DNA of 64,000 nucleotides from Thermoleptolyngbya sichuanensis A183 (GTDB lineage: Bacteria > Cyanobacteriota > Cyanobacteriia > Elainellales > Elainellaceae), in contig NZ_CP053661.1 of NCBI RefSeq assembly GCF_013177315.1, forward strand, positions 4,030,001-4,094,000, given 5' to 3'. The notes below the pieces were generated by a model. The model had not been told where the DNA came from, ran no database searches, and saw only the letters and a program-made list of their open reading frames with translations. Shown one piece after another: positions 1 through 8,312 of this stretch (its first letter is position 1; each line of letters opens with the position of its first letter). Both the position numbers and the translations under genes were made by a program.

Positions 1-83
1 TGATTCTGCTGGCGAACCTGCCGGAACCATCGAGGTTTCAGGATGTTCAGCCGTTGCCGCCGGGATGCGCTGCACCGGGCTAG
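1..83 (+). CDS. C-terminal fragment of an unidentified protein (cut by window start)
   Basis: One frame is open from the first bases of the window to a TAG at 81-83 and would encode about 26 residues ending PPGCAAPG. Codon use is GC-rich like the neighbouring genes. No domain can be recognised in so short a tail, and the 268 bp that follow before the next gene contain a HIP1 site but no gene. It could also be chance open sequence; the part upstream of the window is needed to decide. Confidence 0.35.
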   Translation, partial: ILLANLPEPSRFQDVQPLPPGCAAPG

Positions 84-351
84 GGAACGGTGCTGGGGTT
101 CACGCAGAAAGTTGGGGAAACTGGGGTGGGGCGATCGCCCGTCCTGCCTGATCTCTGGGATATCCGTAAAACCGAACCGCTTCAACCCCAAAGCCGCGAA
201 TTAGACTGGAGAAAAGGTTTCTTGTGGTGTTGTAATCCTTAGCAGGGATCGCGTTGATGCAATTCAGGTCAAGCGCAATCCGGGTTTACGTTCGTTCGTT
301 CAACGTCCTAAGTTATTGTCCTAAGTTATTGAGCATTATTGAGAGGTCAAG

Positions 352-528
352 ATGAGCCTTTTTACGTTTCTTGCGCTGGTGATTTACATCGGGGGCGCGT
401 GGAAATTTTGGACCGGGTTTAACCGCACGAATTTCAACCAAAATCGTCTGATGCTGACGCTATTCTGGCCGGTGATGCTGTTCAATGCATCCTATCGGCA
501 GAACTTCAGACGGGCGCTGAAGGGCTAA
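352..528 (+). CDS. Small conserved-looking membrane-associated protein, 58 aa
   Basis: The ORF encodes 58 residues. A hydrophobic N-terminal segment (residues 3-20, from FTFLALVIYIGG to W20) is followed by a basic, Asn-rich stretch and a second hydrophobic patch near 35-46 (LMLTLFWPVMLF). The C-terminus is basic (RRALKG). A GAGAGG ribosome-binding site lies 5 nt before the ATG. The upstream leader carries a 13-bp direct repeat (TCCTAAGTTATTG twice, 306-331). It resembles short hypothetical proteins of cyanobacteria, but I cannot assign a function. It converges on the ureA-ureB pair. Confidence 0.6.
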   Translation: MSLFTFLALVIYIGGAWKFWTGFNRTNFNQNRLMLTLFWPVMLFNASYRQNFRRALKG

Positions 529-625
529 TCCAGAAATGGGCGAATTCAGCCCAGTTTCGCCCCAATTTCGCCCCAATATTCGACCCAGTTTCGACCCAAT
601 TTCGACCGGGCACAAACGGGCCGTT

Positions 626-934
626 CTAATCCAGCGGCCCGTTTATTTGTGCATTCAGCCCATAGACCTGACGGCTGCCCACCAGCGCCACTAGCGTCAC
701 TTCTTTTTCGTCGCCCGGTTCAAAGCGCACTGCCGTTCCTGCGGGAATGTCTAGCCGCATTCCCCGCGCCTGGTTGCGGTCAAACGAGAGCGCTGCGTTC
801 ACCTCAAAAAAGTGGAAATGGGAGCCGACCTGGATGGGGCGATCGCCCGTATTTGCCACCATCAGCGTCACCGTCGGACGGCCCGCGTTGAGTTCGATGT
901 CGCCAGGTTCGATGAAGAGTTCGCCAGGAATCAT
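626..934 (-). CDS. ureB: Urease subunit beta
   Basis: UreB is one of the three structural subunits of nickel urease, which hydrolyses urea to ammonia and carbamate in the cytoplasm. The family start MIPGELFI and the core [19 protein letters not shown], followed by [15 protein letters not shown], are clear. An in-frame ATG 27 codons upstream (1015) would shorten the gap to ureA to 6 bp, but the added residues do not look like UreB. The start at 934 gives 102 aa, the usual family length. It is transcribed after ureA. The catalytic subunit gene ureC does not follow; the next gene lies on the opposite strand. Confidence 0.93.
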   Translation of the reverse strand: MIPGELFIEPGDIELNAGRPTVTLMVANTGDRPIQVGSHFHFFEVNAALSFDRNQARGMRLDIPAGTAVRFEPGDEKEVTLVALVGSRQVYGLNAQINGPLD

Positions 935-1021
935 GGGCAGGAGTTGTGGGGTTGGGATAGCAGGGCGCGATGGATGAGAGCGATGAAGCGGTGCCACCAC
1001 TTCATCCACCCTCATCGAGCA

Positions 1022-1324
1022 TTATCGAATCGGATCATGCACGGTCACTAGCTTCGTCCCGTCGGGGAAGGTCGCTTCGACTTGTACTTCGTGAAGCATT
1101 TCGGCGATGCCGTCCATCACGTCGCTGCGGCTGAGGAGGGTGGTGCCGTAGGTCATCAGATCGGCGACGGTGCGCCCTTCCCGTGCGCCTTCCAGGATGG
1201 CGGCGGAAATGTAGGCAACAGATTCGGGATAGTTGAGCTTCAGGCCTTTGGCTTTGCGGCGCTCGGCCAGCAGGGCGGCAGTAAAGATGAGGAGTTTGTC
1301 TTTTTCCTGGGGAGTCAATTGCAT
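1022..1324 (-). CDS. ureA: Urease subunit gamma
   Basis: UreA is the small urease subunit that packs with UreB and UreC in the trimeric enzyme. The 100-aa product starts [20 protein letters not shown] and has the family core [17 protein letters not shown] followed by GRTVADLM, ending with the VHDPI tail. It is the first gene of a ureA-ureB pair on the minus strand. A TATAAT-like box lies about 130 bp upstream on the same strand. I saw no GTA-N8-TAC NtcA site in the short upstream region, although urease genes are often nitrogen-regulated in cyanobacteria. Confidence 0.95.
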   Translation of the reverse strand: MQLTPQEKDKLLIFTAALLAERRKAKGLKLNYPESVAYISAAILEGAREGRTVADLMTYGTTLLSRSDVMDGIAEMLHEVQVEATFPDGTKLVTVHDPIR

Positions 1325-1455
1325 GGTGTGGGCGATCGCAGCGTCAGCATCATCAAAAGCATCGGATCATCGGGCAGCAGCGCGGGTCAGGGGGATGCGG
1401 GCATAACCAGGCTCCACCTAGCAGACCAGCGCCCAGCCCAGCCAGATTCTACGGC

Positions 1456-1461
1456 ATTATA
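1456..1461 (-). promoter_or_regulatory. Possible -10 box for ureAB
   Basis: Reading the minus strand, gcgTATAAT occurs 132 bp before the ureA start, in the gap after tilS. No convincing -35 box is visible at 17 bp, so this is only a candidate. Its position, just past the tilS terminator hairpin, fits a separate urease transcript. Confidence 0.3.
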
Positions 1462-1469
1462 CGCAATCT

Positions 1470-1503
1470 AAACCGCGAGAAATTGTTTATTTCTTTGCGG
1501 TTT
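1470..1503 (-). terminator. Hairpin at the 3' end of tilS
   Basis: The minus strand reads AAACCGC-aa-AGAAAT, a short loop, then ATTTCT-c-GCGGTTT, an almost perfect stem that begins within the tilS stop codon. No long T-run follows, so it may be a weak terminator or a 3'-end-stabilising hairpin. Confidence 0.45.
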
Positions 1504-2515
1504 ATTGCTTTGCGCGGTTGGCAGGATCAACGAGTTCGATCCAGTCTCCAGCGACACGGGCGATCGCCCCACCAGCAAACGGATCGGTTTGGCTGCGGTT
1601 GGGTGCGTCGAGCAGGGCCAGCAGTTTTTCCACTGGCTCAAAGCCGGGGGCTTCCGGCAGATGGCGGGCGAGAAACTGGCGCAGGGCGCGGCGCTGGAGA
1701 GCGAGGGGCGCAATTTGCAGCGTGGGTCGATGGAGTTGGGGATGTTCGTCTGGCGGGGCGGCGGGTGGCAGTGCCCGGTGCAGCAGATCGGCAGCGGCTG
1801 ATTCCAGGTAGTCCACGTCGGCGCGGAGCAGTTCGGCGGTGTGGGCCAGAGCCGCCTCTGCCTGGGGATTCAAGTGCGCTTTCAGGGCGGGCAAGATGTC
1901 CTGGCGGATGCGGTTGCGGGGATGGCGCAAATCCTGATTGGTGCTGTCTTCCCACACGCGCAAGCCCCGCGACTGGCAAAACTCGGCGGTTTCTACCCGG
2001 CGCACGTCCAGCAGCGGCCGCACCAGCGCCACGCCGGGGCACAGTTCGCGCCGCCAGGTGAGGGATTGCAGTCCGTCGGCTCCGCTGCCGCGCACCAGGT
2101 TATACAGCAGCGTTTCGGCGCGATCGCTCATTGTGTGGCCGGTTGCAACGCGGGAATAGCCGTGGGCACGGGCGATCGCCCCTAGCACGTCATAGCGCCA
2201 CGCCCGCGCCGCCGCCTCGCTCGCCGGAATATCTGCTGCCGTTTCAATGAACACCGGAACGCCCCAGGATTCCGCCAGCAATCGCACGTAGTCGGCATTT
2301 GCCCCGGCATCCGGTCGCCAGCGGTGGTTGCAGTGGGCGATCGCCAGTTCCCACCCCCACTTGGGCTGCAAGTCCATCAGCAGTTGCGCCAGACACAGCG
2401 AGTCTTGGCCGCCCGACACCGCCATCAAGAGGCGATCGCCCCTGCAAAACAACTGCCGCTGCCGGATGCCCCGGTGCAACTGAGCATGAAGCGGTGTCCA
2501 GGGGGAAAGAGTCAT
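1502..2515 (-). CDS. tilS: tRNA(Ile)-lysidine synthase
   Basis: TilS adds lysine to C34 of the CAU-anticodon tRNA-Ile so that it reads AUA codons; it is an essential ATP-dependent N-type ATP pyrophosphatase. The PP-loop SGGQDS is at residues 34-39. It is followed by HCNHRWRPDA and the ATGHTMSDRAETLLYNLVRG block around residue 130, both typical of the family. The protein has 337 aa, so it probably carries the N-terminal catalytic domain and a short TilS substrate-binding domain without the longer C-terminal domain of E. coli TilS. It ends in a hairpin and is followed by ureA on the same strand. Confidence 0.93.
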   Translation of the reverse strand: MTLSPWTPLHAQLHRGIRQRQLFCRGDRLLMAVSGGQDSLCLAQLLMDLQPKWGWELAIAHCNHRWRPDAGANADYVRLLAESWGVPVFIETAADIPASEAAARAWRYDVLGAIARAHGYSRVATGHTMSDRAETLLYNLVRGSGADGLQSLTWRRELCPGVALVRPLLDVRRVETAEFCQSRGLRVWEDSTNQDLRHPRNRIRQDILPALKAHLNPQAEAALAHTAELLRADVDYLESAAADLLHRALPPAAPPDEHPQLHRPTLQIAPLALQRRALRQFLARHLPEAPGFEPVEKLLALLDAPNRSQTDPFAGGAIARVAGDWIELVDPANRAKQ

Positions 2516-2566
2516 GGGTGTAGCAGGAAGCAGAGCCGGGAATTTCCCTGAATTCCCCTGAGTTCT

Positions 2567-2965
2567 CTAATAATCGTCCTCTCGATACACCTCGTACACC
2601 TCATCCCGGCGGCTGTAGATTTCGTCGCGGGGGGGGCGACCGGCCCGTTCTCGCGGCCCGCCGCTGCGCTCTTGCCGGGGTCGTTCTGCCTGGAGCAGCT
2701 TTTGGTTTTCGGGGAAAAACTCTAGGCGAATCCGGATGCGGCCGCGCTGCCAGCCCTGATTGCCAAACCGCAGCACTTCGCAGCGAGCGCCATCTCCAAA
2801 CCAGTCTTCGCACTCGTCCGACCATTCGCCCTGCTGCTCGCTGACCGCCTGCGCCAGCGCGTCCAAAAATTCGCCCACCTTAAACGTGGGATTGCTCATC
2901 AGCACTCGTCCCACGCTGATGTAGATTACTTCGTCGTCACTCAGCGGCGTTGGCAGTTGATTCAT
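2567..2965 (-). CDS. KGK-domain-like protein
   Basis: The 132-aa product has an acidic N-terminus (LSDDEVIYISVGRVLMSNPTF), the segment KVGEFLDAL, and then GWQRGRIRIRLEFFPEN near residues 72-88. That last segment resembles the signature of the cyanobacterial KGK family (W-x-KGK-x-RI-x-LEF), with Arg replacing both Lys. The last 40 residues are a charged, low-complexity Arg/Glu/Tyr tail. No biochemical role is established for the family. It lies 51 bp upstream of tilS on the same strand and may be co-transcribed. Family assignment is from memory of the motif. Confidence 0.6.
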   Translation of the reverse strand: MNQLPTPLSDDEVIYISVGRVLMSNPTFKVGEFLDALAQAVSEQQGEWSDECEDWFGDGARCEVLRFGNQGWQRGRIRIRLEFFPENQKLLQAERPRQERSGGPRERAGRPPRDEIYSRRDEVYEVYREDDY

Positions 2966-3090
2966 AGGTTTTGGAGTTTCTATAGAACTTCGCTTACAGG
3001 GTTTTGCTTAAAGGGTTTTGCTTACAGGGTTTTGGTGGCAGGGCTTTGCGGGCAGGGTTTGGCAGATGGACTCGTCTGGCAGGAGTCTTG

Positions 3091-4089
3091 CTACAGAAAC
3101 CAGCCGTAGCTGTGCAGTCCCTTGCCCAGCAGGTTCACGCCAAGGTAGCACACCCACACCACCAAAAAGCCCGATGCCGCCAGAATCGCCGGACGACGAC
3201 CCTGCCAGCCGCGTGTGATGCGGGCGTGGAGATAGGCCGCAAAGACCAGCCAGGTAATTAGCGCCCAGGTTTCTTTGGGGTCCCAACTCCAGTAAGAACC
3301 CCAGGCTTCGTTGGCCCAGACGGCTCCGGCGATGATGCCGATGGTGAGCAGCGGGAAGCCCAGCCCAATGATGCGATAGCTGATATTGTCGAGGGTGTCG
3401 GCTAGGCTGAGGCGCTGGGGCGACAAGGGCGCGGCGGCAACGGCAGGCGCAGTTTCCAAGACAGCGGTGTTGCCAGTGCTGGCAGTAAGTGGCTCTAGGG
3501 TGTCCACCGCTTGGCCTGCCCGCTTGATGCGATACCGGGCATCCCGGAAGCCCCCTGTGCCCACAGAACTGCCGCGTAACTCGACCTCCTGCCCCCGCGT
3601 CACAATCAAAAAGGCGATCGCCATCAACGCCCCCACCATCAGCGCAGCGTAGCTCAGCAGCATGACACTGACATGCATCATCAGCCAGTTGGACTTGAGC
3701 GCAGGCACCAGCGGCTCGGAATGCTGCATGGCATCGGGCAGAGACAGCGCCGCAAAGGCCGCGATGCCCATCGCCACGGGTGCAGTGACGGCTCCCACTA
3801 GGCGGCTGCGGCTCATGTTTTCCGCCAGCAGGTGCATCGCAGTAATGCCCCAGGCAACGAAAAACAGTGATTCGTAAAGATTGCTGAGGGGAAAATAGCC
3901 GCCCTCGATCCAGCGAGCGCCCAATAGCCCCGCGATGCAGAGATTGGCGATCGCCATCCCCGTCGTTCCCGCCGTTTGCAGGTAGGGCACGGTGGGAAAC
4001 GCCGCGCCTGCCCAATACACCAGCATCGTCACAAACAACACCGCAAAGGCGGCATTATCCAGCCAGCCCTGGAGTGAAACCAGATTCAT
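3091..4089 (-). CDS. ccsA: Cytochrome c biogenesis protein CcsA (system II haem handling)
   Basis: CcsA pairs with Ccs1/ResB in the thylakoid membrane to deliver haem to apocytochromes c6, c550 and f. The 332-aa protein has about eight hydrophobic segments. The WWD-type haem-handling motif [13 protein letters not shown] is at 263-275. Candidate haem-ligand histidines are H139 (MMHV) and H288 (YLHAR). Residues about 165-225 form a poorly conserved loop that is longer than in plastid CcsA. The partner ccs1 is not adjacent. An alternative upstream frame is only a shadow. Confidence 0.95.
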   Translation of the reverse strand: MNLVSLQGWLDNAAFAVLFVTMLVYWAGAAFPTVPYLQTAGTTGMAIANLCIAGLLGARWIEGGYFPLSNLYESLFFVAWGITAMHLLAENMSRSRLVGAVTAPVAMGIAAFAALSLPDAMQHSEPLVPALKSNWLMMHVSVMLLSYAALMVGALMAIAFLIVTRGQEVELRGSSVGTGGFRDARYRIKRAGQAVDTLEPLTASTGNTAVLETAPAVAAAPLSPQRLSLADTLDNISYRIIGLGFPLLTIGIIAGAVWANEAWGSYWSWDPKETWALITWLVFAAYLHARITRGWQGRRPAILAASGFLVVWVCYLGVNLLGKGLHSYGWFL

Positions 4090-4240
4090 TCAGCAAACCT
4101 CTCCAAACACAGATCCAACAAGCTCCAGCAAGACAGATGCCAGTGAGCGAAAGGACGACCCAGACGACCCACAGATGGAAGCAGAGGCAGCGTTGAATTC
4201 GCCAATCTGCTCTCCAAGTGGTGGAAACAGCGGTTCAGAC

Positions 4241-4300
4241 TATTGCTCCGAACGGTATTGCTCCGAACGGTATTGCTCCGAACGGCATTGCTCCGAACGG
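4241..4300. repeat. 15-bp tandem repeat, four units
   Basis: Four consecutive 15-mers follow the pattern (t/c)attgctccgaacgg, trailed by degenerate units to about 4335. The unit is a multiple of three, so both strands stay open and produce spurious ORFs such as 4218-4640, with repeated APNGI. It lies in the 806-bp gap between ccsA and the next gene, which otherwise shows only the promoter at 4571. Confidence 0.85.
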
Positions 4301-4570
4301 CATTGCTCACAGCATTGCTCTGAATGGCATCGCGCTTAGGGTTTTGCGCTCCATCGCTTCCGTTCTCTATCCTACCGAACTAGCGGGGCAATCGCCCGAA
4401 AAGCCTGCAAAGCCACTCGTTGCGTCTACAGATTCCAGAGATTCCAGAATTCCAGGCTTTCAGGAATCGCGCAGAGATCGTAGATGGGGAAATGGAAACG
4501 GGCGATCGCACCCCATAACCCCAGTCAACCGCCGTCTACTTAAGAATTACGACAGAATTTCAGCACAGGG

Positions 4571-4598
4571 TTGCGAAACAAGACATCTCTTCTATAAT
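4571..4598 (+). promoter_or_regulatory. Sigma70-type promoter in a long intergenic region
   Basis: TTGCGA (4571-4576) and TATAAT (4593-4598) are separated by 16 bp. Transcription would start near 4605, about 290 nt before the ATG at 4897. The downstream gene would therefore have a long leader, or a separate small RNA starts here. Between 4790 and 4860 the sequence has several degenerate repeats of the type acgtaacc/gacgttac. Confidence 0.45.
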
Positions 4599-4896
4599 CA
4601 TCCGGTATTGTCCCGCAAGCTTCATCAGACAAGCGGCTAGCTGCATAGAGGGCATTCAATTGAAAAGGTGGCATTTCATTGAATCAATGCAGCTACAATG
4701 CAGCAGCAATGCAGCCCGTTCGAGCTTGCCGGATTGCCTCAGGGGGATAGGCTAGTTCATTAGAGTTGGCTAAGCATCGACCGCCCCATTGAAACATGAC
4801 CCACGAAATATAACCCATGAAACGTAACCAAGACGTTACCCAAACGTGACTTGTAGACGTTCCTTGGAATTCCTTGAAACTATAGGTGTGAGCCTC

Positions 4897-5409
4897 ATGA
4901 AAAAACATCTGATCGGTACTGGTTTTTCAATATTGACCCTGGCGGCGATCGCCGCTGTGCCCGCTCAGGCGGAAACCGTCACCACTGTCCGCTACGACTG
5001 TGCCAGAGGGCAGAGCTTCCGAGCAGAATACTACAGCGATCGCGCTCGGATTGCCTTCGTCGATCCCGTTACAGACGGCATCTATGGCGACATTATCGAG
5101 CTACCTCAAACTAGCAACGACACCTACAGCGATGGCACCTATACCCTATCGACCGGGGACGATTTGGAATCTGCGTCTATAGATGTCGAAGGCGGAACTG
5201 ACTCCACACGCTGCGTGGCTCGCCTCATTGGGGTTGCCGAAGTGATCGAAGTGAGCGAAGTCGAAGTGACCACCCGCCCCGCCAACGTGCCCCGCTTTAA
5301 CCGACCGACGCTGGTGCAGCAACCCCAGGCACAGCCCGTCCCACGGCCTGCGCCCGCTCCTGCGCCCGCCCCCGCCCCTGCCCCTGCGCCCATTCCTGGT
5401 TTGTGGTAG
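4897..5409 (+). CDS. Secreted MliC-like protein with Pro/Ala tail
   Basis: The 170-aa product has a signal peptide (MKKHLIGTGFSILTLAAIAA, likely cleaved after AQA at about residue 26). A roughly 85-residue domain begins YDCARGQSFRAEYYSD, ends at a second Cys (STRCVA), and contains YSDGTYTLS. This two-cysteine pattern resembles MliC/PliC inhibitors of C-type lysozyme, although identity to them is modest. The C-terminus is a PAPAPAP repeat, probably a wall- or surface-spanning linker. The start at 4897 is chosen over the in-frame 4846 because it puts the signal peptide at the N-terminus. Periplasmic or outer-membrane location is inferred. Confidence 0.65.
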   Translation: MKKHLIGTGFSILTLAAIAAVPAQAETVTTVRYDCARGQSFRAEYYSDRARIAFVDPVTDGIYGDIIELPQTSNDTYSDGTYTLSTGDDLESASIDVEGGTDSTRCVARLIGVAEVIEVSEVEVTTRPANVPRFNRPTLVQQPQAQPVPRPAPAPAPAPAPAPAPIPGLW

Positions 5410-5619
5410 AGCCGCGCTACGATTTTCGGAGGATGTGTTTCGCGTCAGCGTATTGCATCCAAGCCTGATAGGGGGGTGCATTACGACTACGCCTTGCTGC
5501 ACCCTGCAACACGGTCTACCCACGCTATACCAACAATCTCCCGATCTCCCCGTAACCCCGATTGCCTGCTCGTGTCAATCGGGGTTTAGCTTTTGTAGCA
5601 GAATTCAGGCATTGGACTG

Positions 5620-5680
5620 GCAATCCAAGCGCAATCCAAGCGCAATCCAAGCGCAATCCAAGCGCAATCCAAGCGCAATC
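5620..5680. repeat. 11-bp tandem repeat, five units
   Basis: GCAATCCAAGC is repeated five times without a gap, then degenerates. It lies in the 466-bp gap between the MliC-like gene and tldD, beside the dispersed inverted-repeat element at 5690. Confidence 0.9.
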
Positions 5681-5689
5681 AAAATCCAC

Positions 5690-5779
5690 AGGACTTACGC
5701 ACTGGCAATAAGTGTTCTAGGTTTTGGATGATTTCTCGCGGGCTGCGCCCGCGAGAAATCATCCAACTGCGTAAGTCCT
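5690..5779. repeat. Dispersed inverted-repeat element, copy 1 (AGGACTTACGCA family)
   Basis: The termini AGGACTTACGCA and TGCGTAAGTCCT are exact inverted repeats. Inside is a perfect 19-bp stem (5724-5742 with 5748-5766) around a 5-nt loop. Related copies lie at 18394-18493 (inverted and diverged) and 32579-32640 (internally deleted). No ORF is present, so this is a MITE-like or RNA-hairpin repeat. Confidence 0.85.
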
Positions 5780-5875
5780 AATCCAAAATCGGTACACCGA
5801 ACTCAGTCCGAGTTATGCTGCAAGGTAAGGCGTGCTGGCACTCCTCCAACCCCCAGCCCCTCACCTTCCATTCCT

Positions 5876-7279
5876 ATGTCTCTCCGTCTCCCCGATGCCC
5901 AAAACCTGTTGAGCGACCTGATCGCCCGCTACAGTCCCCGTGTGGACTATCTTTCGATTCGGCTAGAAGAATCGGAAGCCACCGACATTTTGCTGCGGGG
6001 GGGCAAGGTGGAAACCCTCAGCGAAGGCATTGCCGTGGGCGGGCAAGTGCGGGCTTGCTATCGGGGCGGCTGGGGCTTTGCCAGCTTCAATCGGCTGGAA
6101 ACGCTGGTGGAGCGAATTGAAGAGGCGATCGCCGCGGCCCGGCTTGTCGGCGACGATGAAACCCTGCTGGCCCCGGTCGATCCTGTCCGCGATATCCGTT
6201 CCCTCGTGCTAGCAGGCACAGACCCGCGCCATGTTCCCCTCGCCCGCAAAAAGGAACTCTGTAGCCACTACGCCGACATTCTTCGCAGCGTAGACGATCG
6301 CATTACCACCACCTCCGTCCGCTATGGCGACAGCATTCAGCACATGCTGCTGGCCACCTCCGACGGAACGCTGATCGAGCAGTCTTGGGCGGATATGGAA
6401 ATGCGCTTTGCTGCCACTGCCCGGAACGGCGAAACCGTGCAAACAGGTCGCGAAACCACAGGTTCCCGCAAGGGCTATGAAGACCTGGAAAACCTGGATG
6501 AACAGGTGCGTGGCGCAGCCCAGCGGGCCGTTCACGCCCTTTCGCTGCCCCCCGTCAAGGGCAATACCTATACCGTCGTCATTGATCCCATCCTGACGGG
6601 GCTGTTTGTGCATGAGGCGTTTGGGCATCTGTCGGAAGCCGACATGACCTACGAAAACCCCGATCTAATGGAAGTGATGACGCTGGGGCGACGGTTTGGC
6701 TCGCCAGAGCTACAAATTTTTGACGGCGCGGCCCCAGAGGGACATCGCGGCAGCTATGCCTACGACGATGAGGGCGTGCCTGCGACCACGACGCAATTGA
6801 TTCAGGACGGTGTGCTGGTCGGGCGGCTGCACTCCCGCGAAACGGCGGGCAAGCTGGGTGAAGCGGCTACCGGAAACGCCCGCTGTCTGGACTATCACTA
6901 TCCGCCCATTGTCCGCATGACCAACACCTGGATTGCCCCTGGCACCACGCCTGTCGCCGACCTCTGTGCCGATATTCAGGAAGGGGTCTACGCTCGCAAT
7001 TGGATTGGCGGCATGACCAACGGCGAAATGTTTACCTTTACCGCAGGCGAAGCCTGGATGATCCGCAATGGGGAACTGGCGGAACCCGTGCGCGATGTGA
7101 CGCTATCGGGCAACGTATTCACTACGCTGGCAGATATTGAGGCGATCGCCGATGATTTTCTGTGGGACGAGTCGGGCGGCTGCGGCAAGGGCGGTCAGAG
7201 CGGGCTACCCGTGGGCTGCGGCGGCCCTAGTCTCCGCATTCGCAATATCGTCGTCGGCGGCGAAGTGCCCGAAGAATAG
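5876..7279 (+). CDS. tldD: TldD/PmbA-family metalloprotease
   Basis: The 467-aa TldD protein forms a heterodimeric zinc protease with TldE/PmbA; in E. coli it removes leaders from ribosomally made peptides and degrades CcdA. The metal site HEAFGH is at 246-251, and the Gly-rich C-terminus (GGCGKGGQSGLPVGCGGP) is typical. ATG at 5876 follows a 466-bp repeat-rich gap. The partner tldE is not in the window. An in-frame ORF from 5815 in another frame is a shadow. Confidence 0.93.
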   Translation: MSLRLPDAQNLLSDLIARYSPRVDYLSIRLEESEATDILLRGGKVETLSEGIAVGGQVRACYRGGWGFASFNRLETLVERIEEAIAAARLVGDDETLLAPVDPVRDIRSLVLAGTDPRHVPLARKKELCSHYADILRSVDDRITTTSVRYGDSIQHMLLATSDGTLIEQSWADMEMRFAATARNGETVQTGRETTGSRKGYEDLENLDEQVRGAAQRAVHALSLPPVKGNTYTVVIDPILTGLFVHEAFGHLSEADMTYENPDLMEVMTLGRRFGSPELQIFDGAAPEGHRGSYAYDDEGVPATTTQLIQDGVLVGRLHSRETAGKLGEAATGNARCLDYHYPPIVRMTNTWIAPGTTPVADLCADIQEGVYARNWIGGMTNGEMFTFTAGEAWMIRNGELAEPVRDVTLSGNVFTTLADIEAIADDFLWDESGGCGKGGQSGLPVGCGGPSLRIRNIVVGGEVPEE

Positions 7280-7288
7280 GCCTGCACA

Positions 7289-7395
7289 CTAACCCAATCC
7301 GCCAACTCAACAAGCTAACCCAGTCCGCCAATTCAGCAAGCCAACCCAATCAGCCAACCTAGCAAGTCAACCTAGCCAGTCAATCCAGTCCCTCA
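7289..7395. repeat. Degenerate 26-bp tandem repeat
   Basis: Three to four units of about 26 bp, with the pattern (c/t)(t/c)aaccca(a/g)tc(c/a)gccaa followed by a variable end, fill most of the 167-bp gap between tldD and menG. Confidence 0.7.
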
Positions 7396-7446
7396 ATCCC
7401 AAACGACGGATACCCGGTTCACCGTCTCTCGTAACCTCCCTTCGCT

Positions 7447-8169
7447 GTGTCTCAATCTTCCAACTCTCAATCTTCCGAAATTCAAGCCATCTTTAACCGC
7501 ATCGCGCCCGTTTATGACCTGCTGAACGATGGGCTGAGCCTGATGTTTCATCGGGTCTGGAAGCGTATGACCGTCGGCTGGAGCGGCGCAAAACCGGGCG
7601 ATCGCTGTTTGGATGTGTGCTGTGGCAGTGGCGATCTGGCGCGGCTGCTGGCGTGGCGGGCGGGCACGACTGGCGAAGTCGTGGGGCTAGATTTTTCGGC
7701 AAACCAGTTGGCGATCGCCCAGGAACGCACCGCCCAATCGACCATTCCCCTCAACGTTACCTGGGTCGAAGGCGACGCACTGAATTTGCCCTTTGGTGAC
7801 AACGAGTTTGACGCGGCGACGATGGGCTACGGCCTGCGGAACGTGGTGGATATTCCCAGGGCGCTGGCGGAACTGCATCGCGTCCTCAAACCGGGTGCGT
7901 CGGTCGCCATTCTCGACTTTCACCGCCCCGACTCTCCTCAACTGCAAGCCTTCCAGCAGTGGTATCTGGATACGCTCGTCGTGCCTACTGCCGCCCGACT
8001 GGGCATGAAGGATGAGTATGCCTACATCTTTCCCAGCCTGGAGCGGTTTCCCCAGGGGCCGGAGCAAGTGCGCCTGGCGAAACAAGCCGGGTTCCCCTAC
8101 GCCGAACACCACGCGATCGCCGGAGGGATGATGGGCGTGCTGGTTGCCACCAAAGCCCGCGACTGGTGA
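7447..8169 (+). CDS. menG: Demethylphylloquinone/demethylmenaquinone methyltransferase
   Basis: MenG (UbiE family) makes the last methylation in phylloquinone synthesis, supplying the A1 cofactor of photosystem I. The 240-aa protein shows the SAM site LDVCCGSGDLARLL near residues 55-68, followed by VVGLDFS. The UbiE signatures FNRIAPVYDLLND near the N-terminus and YGLRNVVD near 138 are also present. The start is GTG at 7447; no ATG precedes it in frame close to the conserved N-terminus. A neighbour relation with tldD and txlA looks incidental. Confidence 0.93.
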   Translation: MSQSSNSQSSEIQAIFNRIAPVYDLLNDGLSLMFHRVWKRMTVGWSGAKPGDRCLDVCCGSGDLARLLAWRAGTTGEVVGLDFSANQLAIAQERTAQSTIPLNVTWVEGDALNLPFGDNEFDAATMGYGLRNVVDIPRALAELHRVLKPGASVAILDFHRPDSPQLQAFQQWYLDTLVVPTAARLGMKDEYAYIFPSLERFPQGPEQVRLAKQAGFPYAEHHAIAGGMMGVLVATKARDW

Positions 8170-8312
8170 TCTGGGCGATCGCAGCCCTGAGGGTAGGATA
8201 GAAGAAACGCGATTGACACCGCCTGAACCGGGCAGGCTAGACCCGCAATCCAAAACCCGCGATCCAAAATCCAAAACCCAAAATCCAAAATCGCTATCTC
8301 CCCCAACCCACT

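Noticed and set aside
626..1015. Longer ureB start at 1015
   Set aside because: The extra 27 residues do not match UreB, whose family begins at MIPGE.
4218..4640. Open frame of 140 codons with APNGI repeats
   Set aside because: It arises from a 15-bp tandem repeat; the rest has no coding character and no ribosome-binding site.
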